Positions 16,661 to 25,431 are shown, counted from the stretch's first letter. The stretch: DNA of 32,540 nt from Chrysochromulina parva (GCA_002887195.1 PJAB01000243.1:1-32540), one strand, 5' to 3'. The notes: generated by a model from the letters alone, not told the origin. Made by a program: numbers and translations.

Positions 16661-19538
16661 CTAGGTCGTGGGCTTGCCGGCCACATCGACGGGTGGGCGC
16701 TCCAGCAGATCGACCGCCCAGCGCTTGCCGAAGCACTCGAGGCTCAGACCGCCGTCCCCCGCGCGCGCGAGCGGGGCGCCGTTAGTGCCACACTGAACGT
16801 AGCCGAGAGCGATGGTTTTGCCGGTGATGGCGCCGCGCGCGCTCGTCGTGGTGAAGCCAACGACGGCGCCGTCGGCGTCGCGAATCGGTGTGTCGCCCGC
16901 AACAGACCATGCATGCGACGCATCGGTGGCAACTGCGAAGATGGCCGCAATGCGGCCTGCCGAGCCGGCAGGCGGCGGCGCGTCCTTGCCGATAAAGGGG
17001 AGCAGCTCATTCTTGCGCACCGGAGGGATGAAGGCGTCGACGCCCGCCTCCCTCCAGTGGGCGAAGTCGAGGTCCCCTTTAACTTTGAAGCCCTTCTCGA
17101 TGCGTAGCGAGTTGACCGCCGCGTTGCCAAACGGGCGGCAGTTGAGTTGACGCGCGCTCGGATGTGAGAGGATCGCCTCGAACAGAGGCGCCGCGTGCTC
17201 CGCTGCCACGTGGAGTTCATAGCCCGCCTCACCTGTGAACGAGATACGGAAGACGTCCGCTGGAAGCCCGCACACTTCCACAGACCGCATCTGCAGAAAT
17301 GGGATCTCGGCGGCGGCCGGGCAGAGCGCCGAGATGAGCGCGGGCGCAGATGGGCCCGCCACGTGGAGGATCTCGATGGCGTCGGTCAGGTTCGTCAACT
17401 CGATCGCGCCCGGCGGGATGAGCTGCGCACTCTCGAGCAATCTCACCTGCTGCTCGAGCCACGCCAAATCATGCCGCTGGTAGTCGCGCGAAGCGCACAG
17501 ATAAAAGTCATGCGAGCCGTCACCTTCGACGCCTCGGCGCGTCACAGTGAACTCGGCGAGCAGCTTGCCCGCAAACGTGGGCGCGTAAGTGAGGCGCGTA
17601 CGTCCGGCGCGCTTCGGCAGCGTATTGGTGGTCACGCGCTCGAGAAGTCGTGATGCCGCGTCCGACGTGCCTGAGGACACCCGAAACTTGGAAAAGGATG
17701 CGTGGCCCACTCCCACCCCCGTGAGCAGATGCTGCGCCTCGGCATCCGCGTAGGGCGCCCACGCGTGGCTGGCAAAGGTCTTGGCGTTGATGGTGGGCGG
17801 CGCGCCGTTGGCAGCGGGTGGGAGGAACACAAGGGGGGTCTCGACTCCCGCATTCGAAAAGGTGGTGAGTGCACCGCGCCGCACGAAGGCCTCTTGCATT
17901 GCCTTGTGGGCGGCAGACTTGGCGATGACGTCGCGCCCGGCGGGGCGGTTCTCAAAGGGGTACGACACTTGATTGTTGTGTGAGTAGGTCTCGAGTACCT
18001 TGGCCGCCGTGTACTCGGGTGTGGCCCAGCGTCCGTACCGCAGAGGATCAAACTCGGCGGCCATGTCGTAGGGCTGCTCGCCCTCAGTGATGATGTGGCA
18101 CAGGTACTCGGACAGAGCAAGGCTCTGCGCGATCCCATACGTGAGGCAGTTGAAGTCATAGTAGCCAGGCATCTGGGTGCGCCCACAGCGTGCGAGCGAG
18201 TCGCCCGTCCAGATGGTTGGCCCGTTGACCACGGACTGGAAGCCTACCTCGGCTAATGCAGGCAAGACCTTCATCGCGGAGACCAGGCAGCCCTCGAGCC
18301 GATCGAGCTGCGGCGGAAACAAGTCGAATGCGAAGCGGGCGGGCGGCCCTTCGGGCCAGTCGGTACGCACGGTTGTCATCTGGCGAGGCGAGAGCAGAGC
18401 CTCAGGGGTAAGCAGGGGCCATTAGGGGTCAACTCCATAGGTGCTCATCACCTGGTGAGGCGAGAGCAGACCCTCGTATGGCCCAATGAGCAACCCATCA
18501 CGCTCCTGCCGTATGTAAGACGAGCCTGCTAGGTCGCGCAGGCATGGCACGCGCTCGCCGTCGCGCACCTGCGGTCGAGAGGTGGGTTGGAGTGGAGGTG
18601 GAGGATCAAGGGTCGAGATGATGATGGCCAGTGTGGTGCCCGCCCGCGAGATCGCCCTCGAGATCGCGCAGTGCAAGGCACGCCGCGGCCGTCGTTCCGT
18701 ACCTTGCCCTTCAGAGCCGGAATGGTCTCTGTGATCGCGTACTGGTGCTCGATGACGAAGGCTGGGTGAGTGTCTTCGAGGCCCAGCTGGCGCGAGAATT
18801 TGCGCGACCAGAGCCCTGCCGCGTTCACCACCGCGTCGGCCTGGTACAGGGCGCCGTTCACAGTTGAGACTGTGAAGGTGCCATTCGGCTGACGCGTCAC
18901 TGTGTCCACCTCGGCGTTGTGCACGATCGAGGCGCCGTCGGCCTGGGCGAGTTTCGCGAGGCACGTGGTGAGTAGTGTGGGGCACACGTCGCCGTCCTGG
19001 GTCGTGTAGATGCCCGCCTCCACCGTCGACACGTCGACGAGCGGGTGTAGCGCAGCCACCTCTGCTGCGCTGATCAGAGTCGTCGGCAGCCCGGGGTCGT
19101 CATAGAGCGCGGCCATCGCCACGTGCTGCTTGGCCTCCGTCAGACGATCGGCGTTGCCCTTCTCAAGCAGCCGGATCGAGCCCGTACGGTGCAGCCCGAT
19201 CTGTGGAGTGCGGGCGAATGTCAGAGCGCTGCACACGATGTTTGCCGGGCGGGGTGGAGGATGTGGCGGGAAGGAGTGCGGGCGCGCACATCGTGGCTCT
19301 CGTGCAGATCGATCATCTCACGCAGGGCGCGAACGTGGATCTTTTTTATCTTCGGAGAGCCTCCGAAGCGGGTCACCAGTCCGGCTGCGTGCCACGTCGC
19401 ACCCGCACAAAGCTGGCCCGCCTTCTCGAGCAGCGTGACACCCACGCCCTTCGCGGCCAGTGCGCGCATGATGGATGTACCCGCAATACCGCCGCCTATG
19501 ACTATGACATTCTTCGCACGCGGAAAGCCGGGCTGCAT
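16661..19538 (-). CDS. DMGDH: Dimethylglycine/sarcosine dehydrogenase-like flavoprotein (four exons)
   Basis: Exons 19538-19290, 19200-18703, 18568-18452 and 18379-16661 give 860 residues, close to animal DMGDH (about 866). The dinucleotide fold VIVIGGGIAG lies at residues 11-20. ATWHAAGL holds H50, the expected covalent-FAD histidine. Then come IGLHRTGSIRL, VVNAAGLWSR, LRDLAGSSYIRQERDGLLIGPYE and RYGRWATPEYTAAKVLETY. A GcvT-like folate-binding half follows, with RISFTGEAGYELHV and LRIEKGFKVKGDLDF. By family it oxidatively demethylates dimethylglycine (or sarcosine) in mitochondria, passing electrons to ETF and one-carbon units to tetrahydrofolate. Motifs favour DMGDH over SARDH. The modelled start has no targeting peptide; an upstream exon may be missing. 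All junctions were chosen by frame and family continuity. Confidence 0.88.
18380..18451 (-). other. DMGDH intron 3 (72 bp), duplication-bounded
   Basis: Donor GTGATG after CAC CAG, acceptor GCCAG before ATG ACA. The length is a multiple of three but it contains an in-frame TAA. The last ~18 bases of the preceding exon (CTGCTCTCGCCTCACCAG) recur almost exactly as the last bases of the intron. Confidence 0.85.
18569..18702 (-). other. DMGDH intron 2 (134 bp) containing a decayed copy of exon 3
   Basis: Donor AAG|GTACGG, acceptor ACCGCAG|GTGCGC. Splicing gives ALKGKVRDGERVPCLRDLAG. The first ~45 bases of the intron resemble the first ~45 bases of exon 3. Confidence 0.87.
19201..19289 (-). other. 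DMGDH intron 1 (89 bp)
   Basis: Donor GAT|GTGCGC, acceptor CCACAG|ATCGGG. It is phase 0 and joins HESHD to IGLHRTG. A 12-base string, CGCCCGCACTCC, occurs near both ends of the intron. Confidence 0.82.
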
Positions 19539-19649
19539 GCCGGGACCGGCCGGGCCCAGCGTGTGAATGCCAAACTTGACGAAAACGGGCGTCCAATCTT
19601 GCTCGAGACCCACGAGGGGGAGCCGAAGCCGCGGCCGCCGCCCCCGCTA

Positions 19650-19982
19650 ATGGCGTCGCAGCCGGAGTGGATCTCAGGCGTGCTGTCGAAGCAGGCGCGC
19701 AACGGCCGAGCTGTCGACCCAGCACCCACTCGGCAGCAGGAGCTTCTCGACCCTCGCTCAAAGGTTCCACTCGCCACCCCATGGCACGGCCGCGAGCTCA
19801 ACGGGCACACGTATACTGGTACGCTCCAGGAGGGCAAGACGGTGTTCAGGTACAAGCCGCTTTCGAAGGGTAGCATGGCCTCCAAGCTTGATAAGCCCAT
19901 GTACTCGCCGCCCAAGCAGGAACCGACAGGGCGGACGCGCGTGGCCGACTTCTTCGAGGCGGAGGTCCCGCTTTACCAGTGA
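19650..19982 (+). CDS. Small unknown basic protein
   Basis: A 110-residue frame with ATG at 19650. It is divergent from the DMGDH gene, with 111 bp between the two starts. I do not recognise the family. The second half, with GHTYTGTLQEGKTVFRYKP and TRVADFFEAEVPLY, has balanced composition and reads like a real conserved protein rather than antisense noise; the first part is Arg/Pro/Gln-rich. The frame is open upstream to 19203, but that part is antisense to DMGDH exon 1 and should be ignored. No signal peptide or membrane segment. It could also be the last exon of a longer gene. Confidence 0.5.
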   Translation: MASQPEWISGVLSKQARNGRAVDPAPTRQQELLDPRSKVPLATPWHGRELNGHTYTGTLQEGKTVFRYKPLSKGSMASKLDKPMYSPPKQEPTGRTRVADFFEAEVPLYQ

Positions 19983-20079
19983 GCTCGTGTGTCGCCAACG
20001 ACTTTTGTGCCCTCTTACGGTGAGCATGACGACAACGACCTACTGCATAGAGCCTATGGGCACAATCTCACCGCGTAGA

Positions 20080-20116
20080 GAGGTAGTACTACACGTAGTC
20101 GTAGTAGTAGTGTAGC
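20080..20116. repeat. GTA-rich simple repeat with partial dyad
   Basis: A short GTAGT/ACTAC-rich tract (GTAGTACTACACGTAGTCG then GTAGTAGTAG) follows the small plus-strand gene. It can form a weak hairpin and may lie in a 3' untranslated region. Confidence 0.4.
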
Positions 20117-20256
20117 TCGGCGCGCCCGGCGTACGGTATCATGTTGCCATGTCGAGGTTGCATGCGTGGTTGTTGCGCGAAATAACTTAAACGCTCAGAG
20201 CTCGAACCCAGTGACGCGTTCGAGTGACGCGTTGTCTAGGCTCTTTCAAAAATACA

Positions 20257-20683
20257 TCACTTCTTGGCGCTTGGTGGCGCGGGTGCACGACAATACCCTC
20301 GAAGCAAGACAGTCCCCGGCTTATGTCCGTGTACCATAGACCTGAGCGCTCTGAGCACATCAGCTTCTCCGGTGCACAGGATGCCCCTCACAGACGTTGG
20401 CGCAGTGCTCGCGAGATGCGCAAAATGCGTTGCATTATACACTGCCGCCATCAACTCGCCTCCACCCAGAGCGGCAATCCGCTCTGCTCGTCGTTCCACA
20501 GGCACCACCAAGAGATTGCGTGCGTCGTGATAGACTCCTGAGACTTCGTGAACGAGATACGCCTGGTAGCCGAGGGCGTTGAAGACTGCGAACAATGCCG
20601 CCGGCGTTGTGCGATGGTGGTATTCCATTTCGACGGTGAAGATGGGCCTGTCGCGCCGCAGCGTCTCCATGCCGCCCAGAAGA
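20257..20683 (-). CDS. FkbM-type methyltransferase-like C-terminal exon or fragment
   Basis: The frame holds ATG at 20670 and is open back to a TGA just upstream of 20683. METLRRDRPIFTVEME, ALGYQAYLVHEV and DARNLLVVPVER match the C-terminal layout of FkbM-family SAM methyltransferases (RRxRPxxxxE, LGYxxY, CRNFLAVP). The conserved 'DVEGA' that should precede this lies just upstream in another frame (near 20715-20729). A strong acceptor-like TTCTTCTTTAG lies before VLLGGMETL, ending at about 20685. Either an intron I cannot place interrupts the gene or it is a decayed fragment. Only about 300 bp separates it from the next gene's 3' end, too little for a whole N-terminal domain unless exons are missing. 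Confidence 0.4.
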
Positions 20684-20729
20684 ACTAAAGAAGAACGTCA
20701 GCCTCCGGGCTCCCTCCACGTCAAAATGC

Positions 20730-20987
20730 TGTTCACTGTCGTGTACGGTACCAGGAACCAGCGTACACGCTTCGCTTATCCTTATGTTCCTTTCGCAAGA
20801 ATGTCCCGGACCCGGGTCTTCCACGAGTATCGTCTCTTCTACGTATATTAGAGTACATACAGTAGAACTAGAGATGTGCGGGAGCGGCGCAACTATCGGT
20901 ACTAGGCGACGCGTGGCGAGTCGGGCGCATGGTCGCTCGTCGCCGGACAGGGAGGCGCCGCCGCACTACTCCCCAAGACTACTCCCA
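20730..20987. other. Intergenic, no gene resolved
   Basis: This region lies between the FkbM-like fragment and the 3' end of the helicase gene. Its lower-GC part (20755-20880) has no recognisable coding segment. It could contain an undetected 5' exon of the fragment. Confidence 0.4.
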
Positions 20988-23927
20988 TCACTGCAGATCC
21001 TGCTCGGCCATGATCTCGCGCATGAGCACATCCTTAGCCTCGTTCACGTCCTGCATGCGCGCGGTCGCCTGCTCGACGCTCAGATGGTGCAGCGCACGCT
21101 TATCAGGGTGGCACTGCTTAGCGGCGCGCCGGTACGCGGAGATCACTTCATCGCTCAGCAGTGGCGCGGGCGGTGGTTGTAGTCCGAGCAACTCACACGC
21201 CCGGGCCGGCGTCATGGCCGTGCCAGCCGTGCCAGCCTCCTCTGCAGCCTGCTGCCCCCGGTGCTGCTGGCGCGAGGCAAAATCCCGCCTGTACCACTCA
21301 AACGGGTGGGCCTGCTCCCACGCGTGGCTCGCGTCTTCGGACGCGTGCGTGTCGCTCGACGCGCCGCCCGATCCCGCGGGGGTGCCCGCGTCACCAAAGA
21401 GTGCCTCGATGCCCTGGCGCAGACCTCCGGTCTGGCTCACGTCAATGTGGCGTAATTTGATCAGGTGCATGAAGCTGCGCGTGAGTGCCACGTACTCGGC
21501 GTTTCGCTCCTGTCTTGCTCGCCAGCCACCGCCACGGACGACAAAGTCCAGAGGGATGTCCTTCGGTTGTAACCAGTACACCCACTTCCAGCCGAGGCCC
21601 TTGGCCTTGTGCACGGTGCCCAGCTGTACCACGCGCAGCTGCTGCCTGTCCGGTGGGCACACTTGCTGCGTGCTGCCAAATTTGGATTCGATCTCCTTGC
21701 GCACCACCTCAAGCGCTGCCTCGCCCTCGGCGCCATTCCGCTCCCTCGGGCTTTGACGGTCGAGGTCGTCGATGATCATGAGCACGCATCTCGCGAGGTC
21801 CTCATGCGTGTACTCGCTGCCGCCGCTCTCGGCGGCTGCGCGCGCCTCGTGGTGGCGACGCACGTACGCATCGAGGCCGCTTTCGAGGCTGCCGAGGTCG
21901 GATGGCTTGATCTCCGTGAGCACACCAAGGAGTTTCTTAGAGAGCGGTGCCTTGCCGAGCATTTCGCACGAGATGCCGCGCGACGCGAGTGCGTAGAGGC
22001 ACGCGAGGAGCGGCGCGTTCCGCCGCGCGATGATGGCCTTCTCGGGCTGTGTCGGCGGCGTGTGAGTCGCCCGCGCTGAAGTCGCTCCCGAAATAACCGT
22101 CGTCAATGCCGTCGAGACCAGCGGGTGGGATTTGAAGTCGGCGCCGGAGACCACGACGCCTTCCGGGGCATTCGGCATCGGCTTGACGTCAGCCTTGTCA
22201 GGGCTCACGACATTCTTGACGGCGTTGGCGGCCGCAATGTGCGAGACGGGGCAGCGACGGCAGACGGGCAGATCAAAGACGGCCATTTCAAAGAGCTTGA
22301 ACAGATTCGACAGAGCGTCAGGGTCGACGCCCGCGAAGCCATAGAGGGCCTGCATATCGTCACCCACCACAAACACGCGCGCCGTCCCGCCTGCGAGCCG
22401 TTTGATCATCAATTGACGAATCCTCGACGTGTCCTGTGCCTCGTCCGCAAAGACCCACTTGAGCGGGCCCGACGTCTCGTTGTCACTCGGGCCCGGGTCC
22501 AGCGGCAACTTCTCGAGCTCGGTCATGTACAGCACGTCGTCCCAGTCCAGGCACGGGAGTGCGTACTCCTTCAGCACCTGGCCGTTGCGCTTGAAGCTGG
22601 TGAGCTTGCGGACGGTGCAGCCCAGATGCTCAATGTGCCACGATCGGCACGACGCAATCGTGATGCTCGCCGCGAACGCTTCGCGCGCCATGCGCAGCCC
22701 CTTTTGCGTGCGCGACACTGGCGTCGGCCATCTCCGCAGGGCCTCCGCGTGCCGCGCGTGGCCCAGCTTCGACTTCTCCGGCCGATCCGCCATGAGCACG
22801 CGCTCGATGAGGCACGACACCTCAAATTGCCTCTCGAGCTCCGCCCAGGTGGCGTCGTTGTCGTCGCGGCCACCCGTCGTGAGGATCCCCTCGCCTCTCT
22901 CCCCCTCGCCTCTCTCCCCCTCGCCTCTCTCCCCCTCGCCAGCCGTTGTGGGGATCCCCACCGCGCCCATCTTGGCGATCGTCAGCATGTGGCTCACGAA
23001 TGGCTCGAAGAGTTGCACCTCGAGGCACATGATGGGCTGGCCGTGATGGCCTGGCTCATCGGGATAGAGTTCACGCAGCAGCATCTTGGTCTTCCTGGGC
23101 AGCGTGGCCGCCTTGGCGGCCTCCTCCGTCGGCGCCTCCTCCGCATCGAGCTCGTCCGCCTGTGCGGCGGCCGCCTCCGCCGCCTCCTCGTCCTCCTCGT
23201 CGTCGTGAACGAGAGGAGTCGAGCTGTGCACCCTTTGCCACGCCTTGCCGGCAAGGCTGTGGAACGTGCGTGCCCCGGCAAAGCCACGGTCACGGAGCTC
23301 TTGCGCCGCATCGCGGTTGAGGGTCAACCCAATGCAGCGCTCGCCACGCGCCTGGAGCCGCGCAGCCTGCGTGCAGATCAGATGGGTCTTACCCGAGCCT
23401 GCCGCCGAGTTGACGCCTATATTGCAGCTGCTCTCCTCGACGCACTTCTCGATGTTCGACACAAAGTCCTCGTCGCCCGCCACCGGCTGCGAGCTTGGCG
23501 AGGAGCTCGCCGCGCGAGAAGCGTCGGTGAGACGCGCCTCATTCGCCCGCTGCTCCACGGTGACTCTTCCTACCTGGCAGCGCACGTGCACGACGACGTT
23601 GCCGTCGCCGTAGCAGCTCAGATCTCCTTCCCTCAACGAGCCACCGCACAGATGGCACACGCTGCCGTAATCACGAGCGGGAAATGCTCTCGAGCGCAGC
23701 AGGCAATTGCCATACCAATGCCCGCTTTGCCCGCACCGGTAGCAGTTGCCGCCCCAACGTGCGGCAAGGCCGTCGTCGATCACTGTTCCATCGCGTCCAG
23801 GCGTCACCGGTTCAGCCGTCGCGAGCCATGACGACGCAGCACCGGGTGAAAGCACAGCACCCTGCTCCATACGCTGCCTCTTGGCAACCGGCGATGACAG
23901 ATGGCGGGACGTTAGTGTCCCGTCCAT
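20988..23927 (-). CDS. Zinc-knuckle / UvrD-Rep (SF1) helicase / J-domain fusion protein
   Basis: A 979-residue intronless frame from the ATG at 23927. A CCHC zinc knuckle (C62-x2-C-x4-H-x4-C75) is followed by a second Cys/His cluster (91-117). The SF1A helicase has Walker A AGSGKT (176-181), motif Ia TFHSLAG (221-227) and Walker B FADEAQDTS (D495-D499). Motif III is GDDMQALYGFAG (522-533), with CRRCP (556-560) and motifs V-VI LGTVHKAKGLGWKWVYW and YVALTRS. An acidic linker (240-270) and a 15-bp repeat coding GEGER interrupt the first core domain. The last ~60 residues form the second half of a J-domain: AYRRAAKQCHPDK with HPDK at 940-943, then a helix. Expected roles are ATP-driven DNA or RNA unwinding with Hsp70 recruitment. 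I know of no described protein with this order, but could not search. Confidence 0.88.
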   Translation of the reverse strand: MDGTLTSRHLSSPVAKRQRMEQGAVLSPGAASSWLATAEPVTPGRDGTVIDDGLAARWGGNCYRCGQSGHWYGNCLLRSRAFPARDYGSVCHLCGGSLREGDLSCYGDGNVVVHVRCQVGRVTVEQRANEARLTDASRAASSSPSSQPVAGDEDFVSNIEKCVEESSCNIGVNSAAGSGKTHLICTQAARLQARGERCIGLTLNRDAAQELRDRGFAGARTFHSLAGKAWQRVHSSTPLVHDDEEDEEAAEAAAAQADELDAEEAPTEEAAKAATLPRKTKMLLRELYPDEPGHHGQPIMCLEVQLFEPFVSHMLTIAKMGAVGIPTTAGEGERGEGERGEGERGEGILTTGGRDDNDATWAELERQFEVSCLIERVLMADRPEKSKLGHARHAEALRRWPTPVSRTQKGLRMAREAFAASITIASCRSWHIEHLGCTVRKLTSFKRNGQVLKEYALPCLDWDDVLYMTELEKLPLDPGPSDNETSGPLKWVFADEAQDTSRIRQLMIKRLAGGTARVFVVGDDMQALYGFAGVDPDALSNLFKLFEMAVFDLPVCRRCPVSHIAAANAVKNVVSPDKADVKPMPNAPEGVVVSGADFKSHPLVSTALTTVISGATSARATHTPPTQPEKAIIARRNAPLLACLYALASRGISCEMLGKAPLSKKLLGVLTEIKPSDLGSLESGLDAYVRRHHEARAAAESGGSEYTHEDLARCVLMIIDDLDRQSPRERNGAEGEAALEVVRKEIESKFGSTQQVCPPDRQQLRVVQLGTVHKAKGLGWKWVYWLQPKDIPLDFVVRGGGWRARQERNAEYVALTRSFMHLIKLRHIDVSQTGGLRQGIEALFGDAGTPAGSGGASSDTHASEDASHAWEQAHPFEWYRRDFASRQQHRGQQAAEEAGTAGTAMTPARACELLGLQPPPAPLLSDEVISAYRRAAKQCHPDKRALHHLSVEQATARMQDVNEAKDVLMREIMAEQDLQ
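22891..22935 (-). repeat. 15-bp tandem repeat in the helicase gene
   Basis: Three perfect 15-bp copies (22891-22905, 22906-22920, 22921-22935) plus a partial one code for repeated GEGER on the minus strand. They lie in a linker of the first helicase core domain and preserve the frame. Confidence 0.88.
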
Positions 23928-24461
23928 TCTGATCGGGACACTGTGTCGTCACATGTGCGTCGGAGTTCACGCTCGTACCCGGAGGTGTCAATCAGTCAGT
24001 AAGTCAGTTTCGTCGCACCCCCGCGCTGTGTCATATCAGCGGGGGGAGGGACCCAAGGGGGGGGGCGTGAGTCCCTCCGGGAGGCAGGCGCGGGACAGTT
24101 CGCGGGACAGTTCCCGCAGCGCGCGCGCGCGCGCGCATGCATGCATACTTGGGGTTCCGGAGGTGGGGGCGCAGCACCCGCCCATTGGTTGCGCGGCGCG
24201 TAGCGCGGTGTGACTTACGACTGTGTTGTGAATGTACGAAGAGCGGACACTTCTCGACTACCCGGTACCGCGAAAGCGTCAAATCACGGGCTCGCAACAG
24301 CGCGCGACGAAGGTCGCGGCAGGAATCCAGCGAGGCAATTCACGCCGCGGCGGCGGCCAGCTTCCGAGAGAGGTGCGGTCCGACCGACCGTCGAGACAGG
24401 CTCCGACCGACCAAGGTACCTCTCAAGAAGTATTCGGCTTTTAGAGGAGGAGGATAAGAGG
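23928..24461. promoter_or_regulatory. Divergent intergenic region with Z-DNA-prone and G-rich tracts
   Basis: This 534-bp gap separates the helicase and histidine-phosphatase starts. It holds a G6 and a G9 run (about 24040-24065), a repeated CGGGACAGTTC (24092-24113), and an alternating GC then ATGC tract at 24119-24147. A TCAGT repeat lies near 23993-24007 and a GTTCAC site at 23965-23970. An open frame in 24210-24461 joins the phosphatase frame but has no ATG. Confidence 0.45.
24119..24147. repeat. Alternating purine-pyrimidine (GC)n(ATGC)n tract
   Basis: About 29 bases alternate strictly between purine and pyrimidine, first as GC dinucleotides and then ATGCATGCATAC. Such tracts are prone to Z-DNA or cruciform formation. 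It lies between two divergent genes. Confidence 0.8.
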
Positions 24462-25280
24462 ATGCGGCCGAGCGCCGCTCGTCGCGCCCTGAAGCGCGTG
24501 TTCCTGCTCCGCCATGGGCAAGCGATGCACAATCCCAGAGCCGAGGCGGCGCACAACGATGGCTGTGATTTCGAGACATTTTTACGTCTGATGAAGGAGG
24601 ATGACGCCTTCGATGCCGATCTCACCCCTCTCGGCCGCTTGCAAGCATCCGACGCTGCTACACAACATGAAGAAAGCACACGTGCGGTGCAGCTGGTAGT
24701 TTCGTCGCCGTTGTCGCGCGCTCTGGACACGGCGATGCTGGTGCTACCTCAAGCGACGCGTCGCCGCTTCGTTGCAAACGACAACCTTCGTGAGCGCTCT
24801 GGGTGGATGCTGAATGCCAGGCGTCGCCGACGCGCTGACCAGGTTGCACGGTATCCCCAGTGCGACTTTTCGCTCTTGGAGAGCGAAGACGATGAGCTCT
24901 GGCTCCGGTGGGAGAATGAACTCGAACCCACGAGCGAGGTCGCCGAGCGCGGCTACCAGCTGCTGCGATGGGCGAGTGAGCGCGAGGAGGACGACATTGC
25001 CATTGTCGCACACGGCGGCCTCTTCTTTTACCTGCTCAATGAGCATCCCAAGGTGCAGGCTGCAGATGCGCATACGGCAGCACGCTTTGGCAACTGCGAG
25101 CTGCGATCGTGCATGCTCAGCTGGACAGATAGTGACGACGACGGCGCTAAGGAGGGTCGCAATTTTGTTATTGCGCTGTGCGCGGCGCGCGATGGTGCTG
25201 CCGTCAAGCTGCCGAGCTTCGTCGAATCGAACTTCACGACCAAGGTGGCATATGAGGCGTGGCGGAGGCAGGTGGCCTGA
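24462..25280 (+). CDS. Histidine phosphatase, plant-type phosphoglycerate-mutase-like
   Basis: A 272-residue protein from the first in-frame ATG at 24462. VFLLRHGQAMHN holds the catalytic RHG with H18 as phospho-acceptor. VVSSPLSRALDTAM carries the second conserved Arg, and IVAHGG the second His. DLTPLGRLQA, CDFSLLESEDDELW, SEVAERGYQLLRWASEREE and FGNCELRSCMLS closely follow the plant 'phosphoglycerate mutase-like' proteins. That subgroup is generally a phosphatase of unknown substrate rather than a glycolytic mutase. No targeting peptide is clear, although upstream non-ATG sequence in the same frame is Arg/Ser-rich. It is divergent from the helicase gene. Confidence 0.88.
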   Translation: MRPSAARRALKRVFLLRHGQAMHNPRAEAAHNDGCDFETFLRLMKEDDAFDADLTPLGRLQASDAATQHEESTRAVQLVVSSPLSRALDTAMLVLPQATRRRFVANDNLRERSGWMLNARRRRRADQVARYPQCDFSLLESEDDELWLRWENELEPTSEVAERGYQLLRWASEREEDDIAIVAHGGLFFYLLNEHPKVQAADAHTAARFGNCELRSCMLSWTDSDDDGAKEGRNFVIALCAARDGAAVKLPSFVESNFTTKVAYEAWRRQVA

Positions 25281-25431
25281 CAGCGGGTATGGGTAATGGT
25301 TACGTAGACAAGGTCGGGGGAGAAGGGGTGTTAACGTTCACAGCCCGAGAAAATTGGGCGGCTGCAGGGCCGGTCGGGCCGCGGAGTTGGAGAGGCGAGG
25401 CGGCGCGCAGACCGGACGGTGCGACTCTCAC
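25281..25431. promoter_or_regulatory. Short intergenic region upstream of the mqo-like gene
   Basis: These 151 bp lie between the phosphatase stop and the mqo-like ATG. The string GTTAACGTTCAC (25330-25341) contains the GTTCAC half-site seen elsewhere. No TATA element is visible. Confidence 0.35.

Noticed and set aside
12343..19538. Bacterial operon or contaminant reading of the Rieske-DMGDH region
   Set aside because: Both genes need GT-AG intron removal to give continuous domains, intervening genes are on the opposite strand, and no Shine-Dalgarno-type sites are evident.
19203..19649. N-terminal extension of the small plus-strand protein (open to 19203)
   Set aside because: It is antisense to DMGDH exon 1, which has clear FAD-binding motifs, and its composition is shadow-like. 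The ATG at 19650 is preferred.
22125..23831. A 568-codon plus-strand open frame opposite the helicase gene
   Set aside because: It is Arg/Ala/Leu/His-rich with no motifs, typical of antisense frames in GC-rich DNA. The minus strand carries all helicase motifs.
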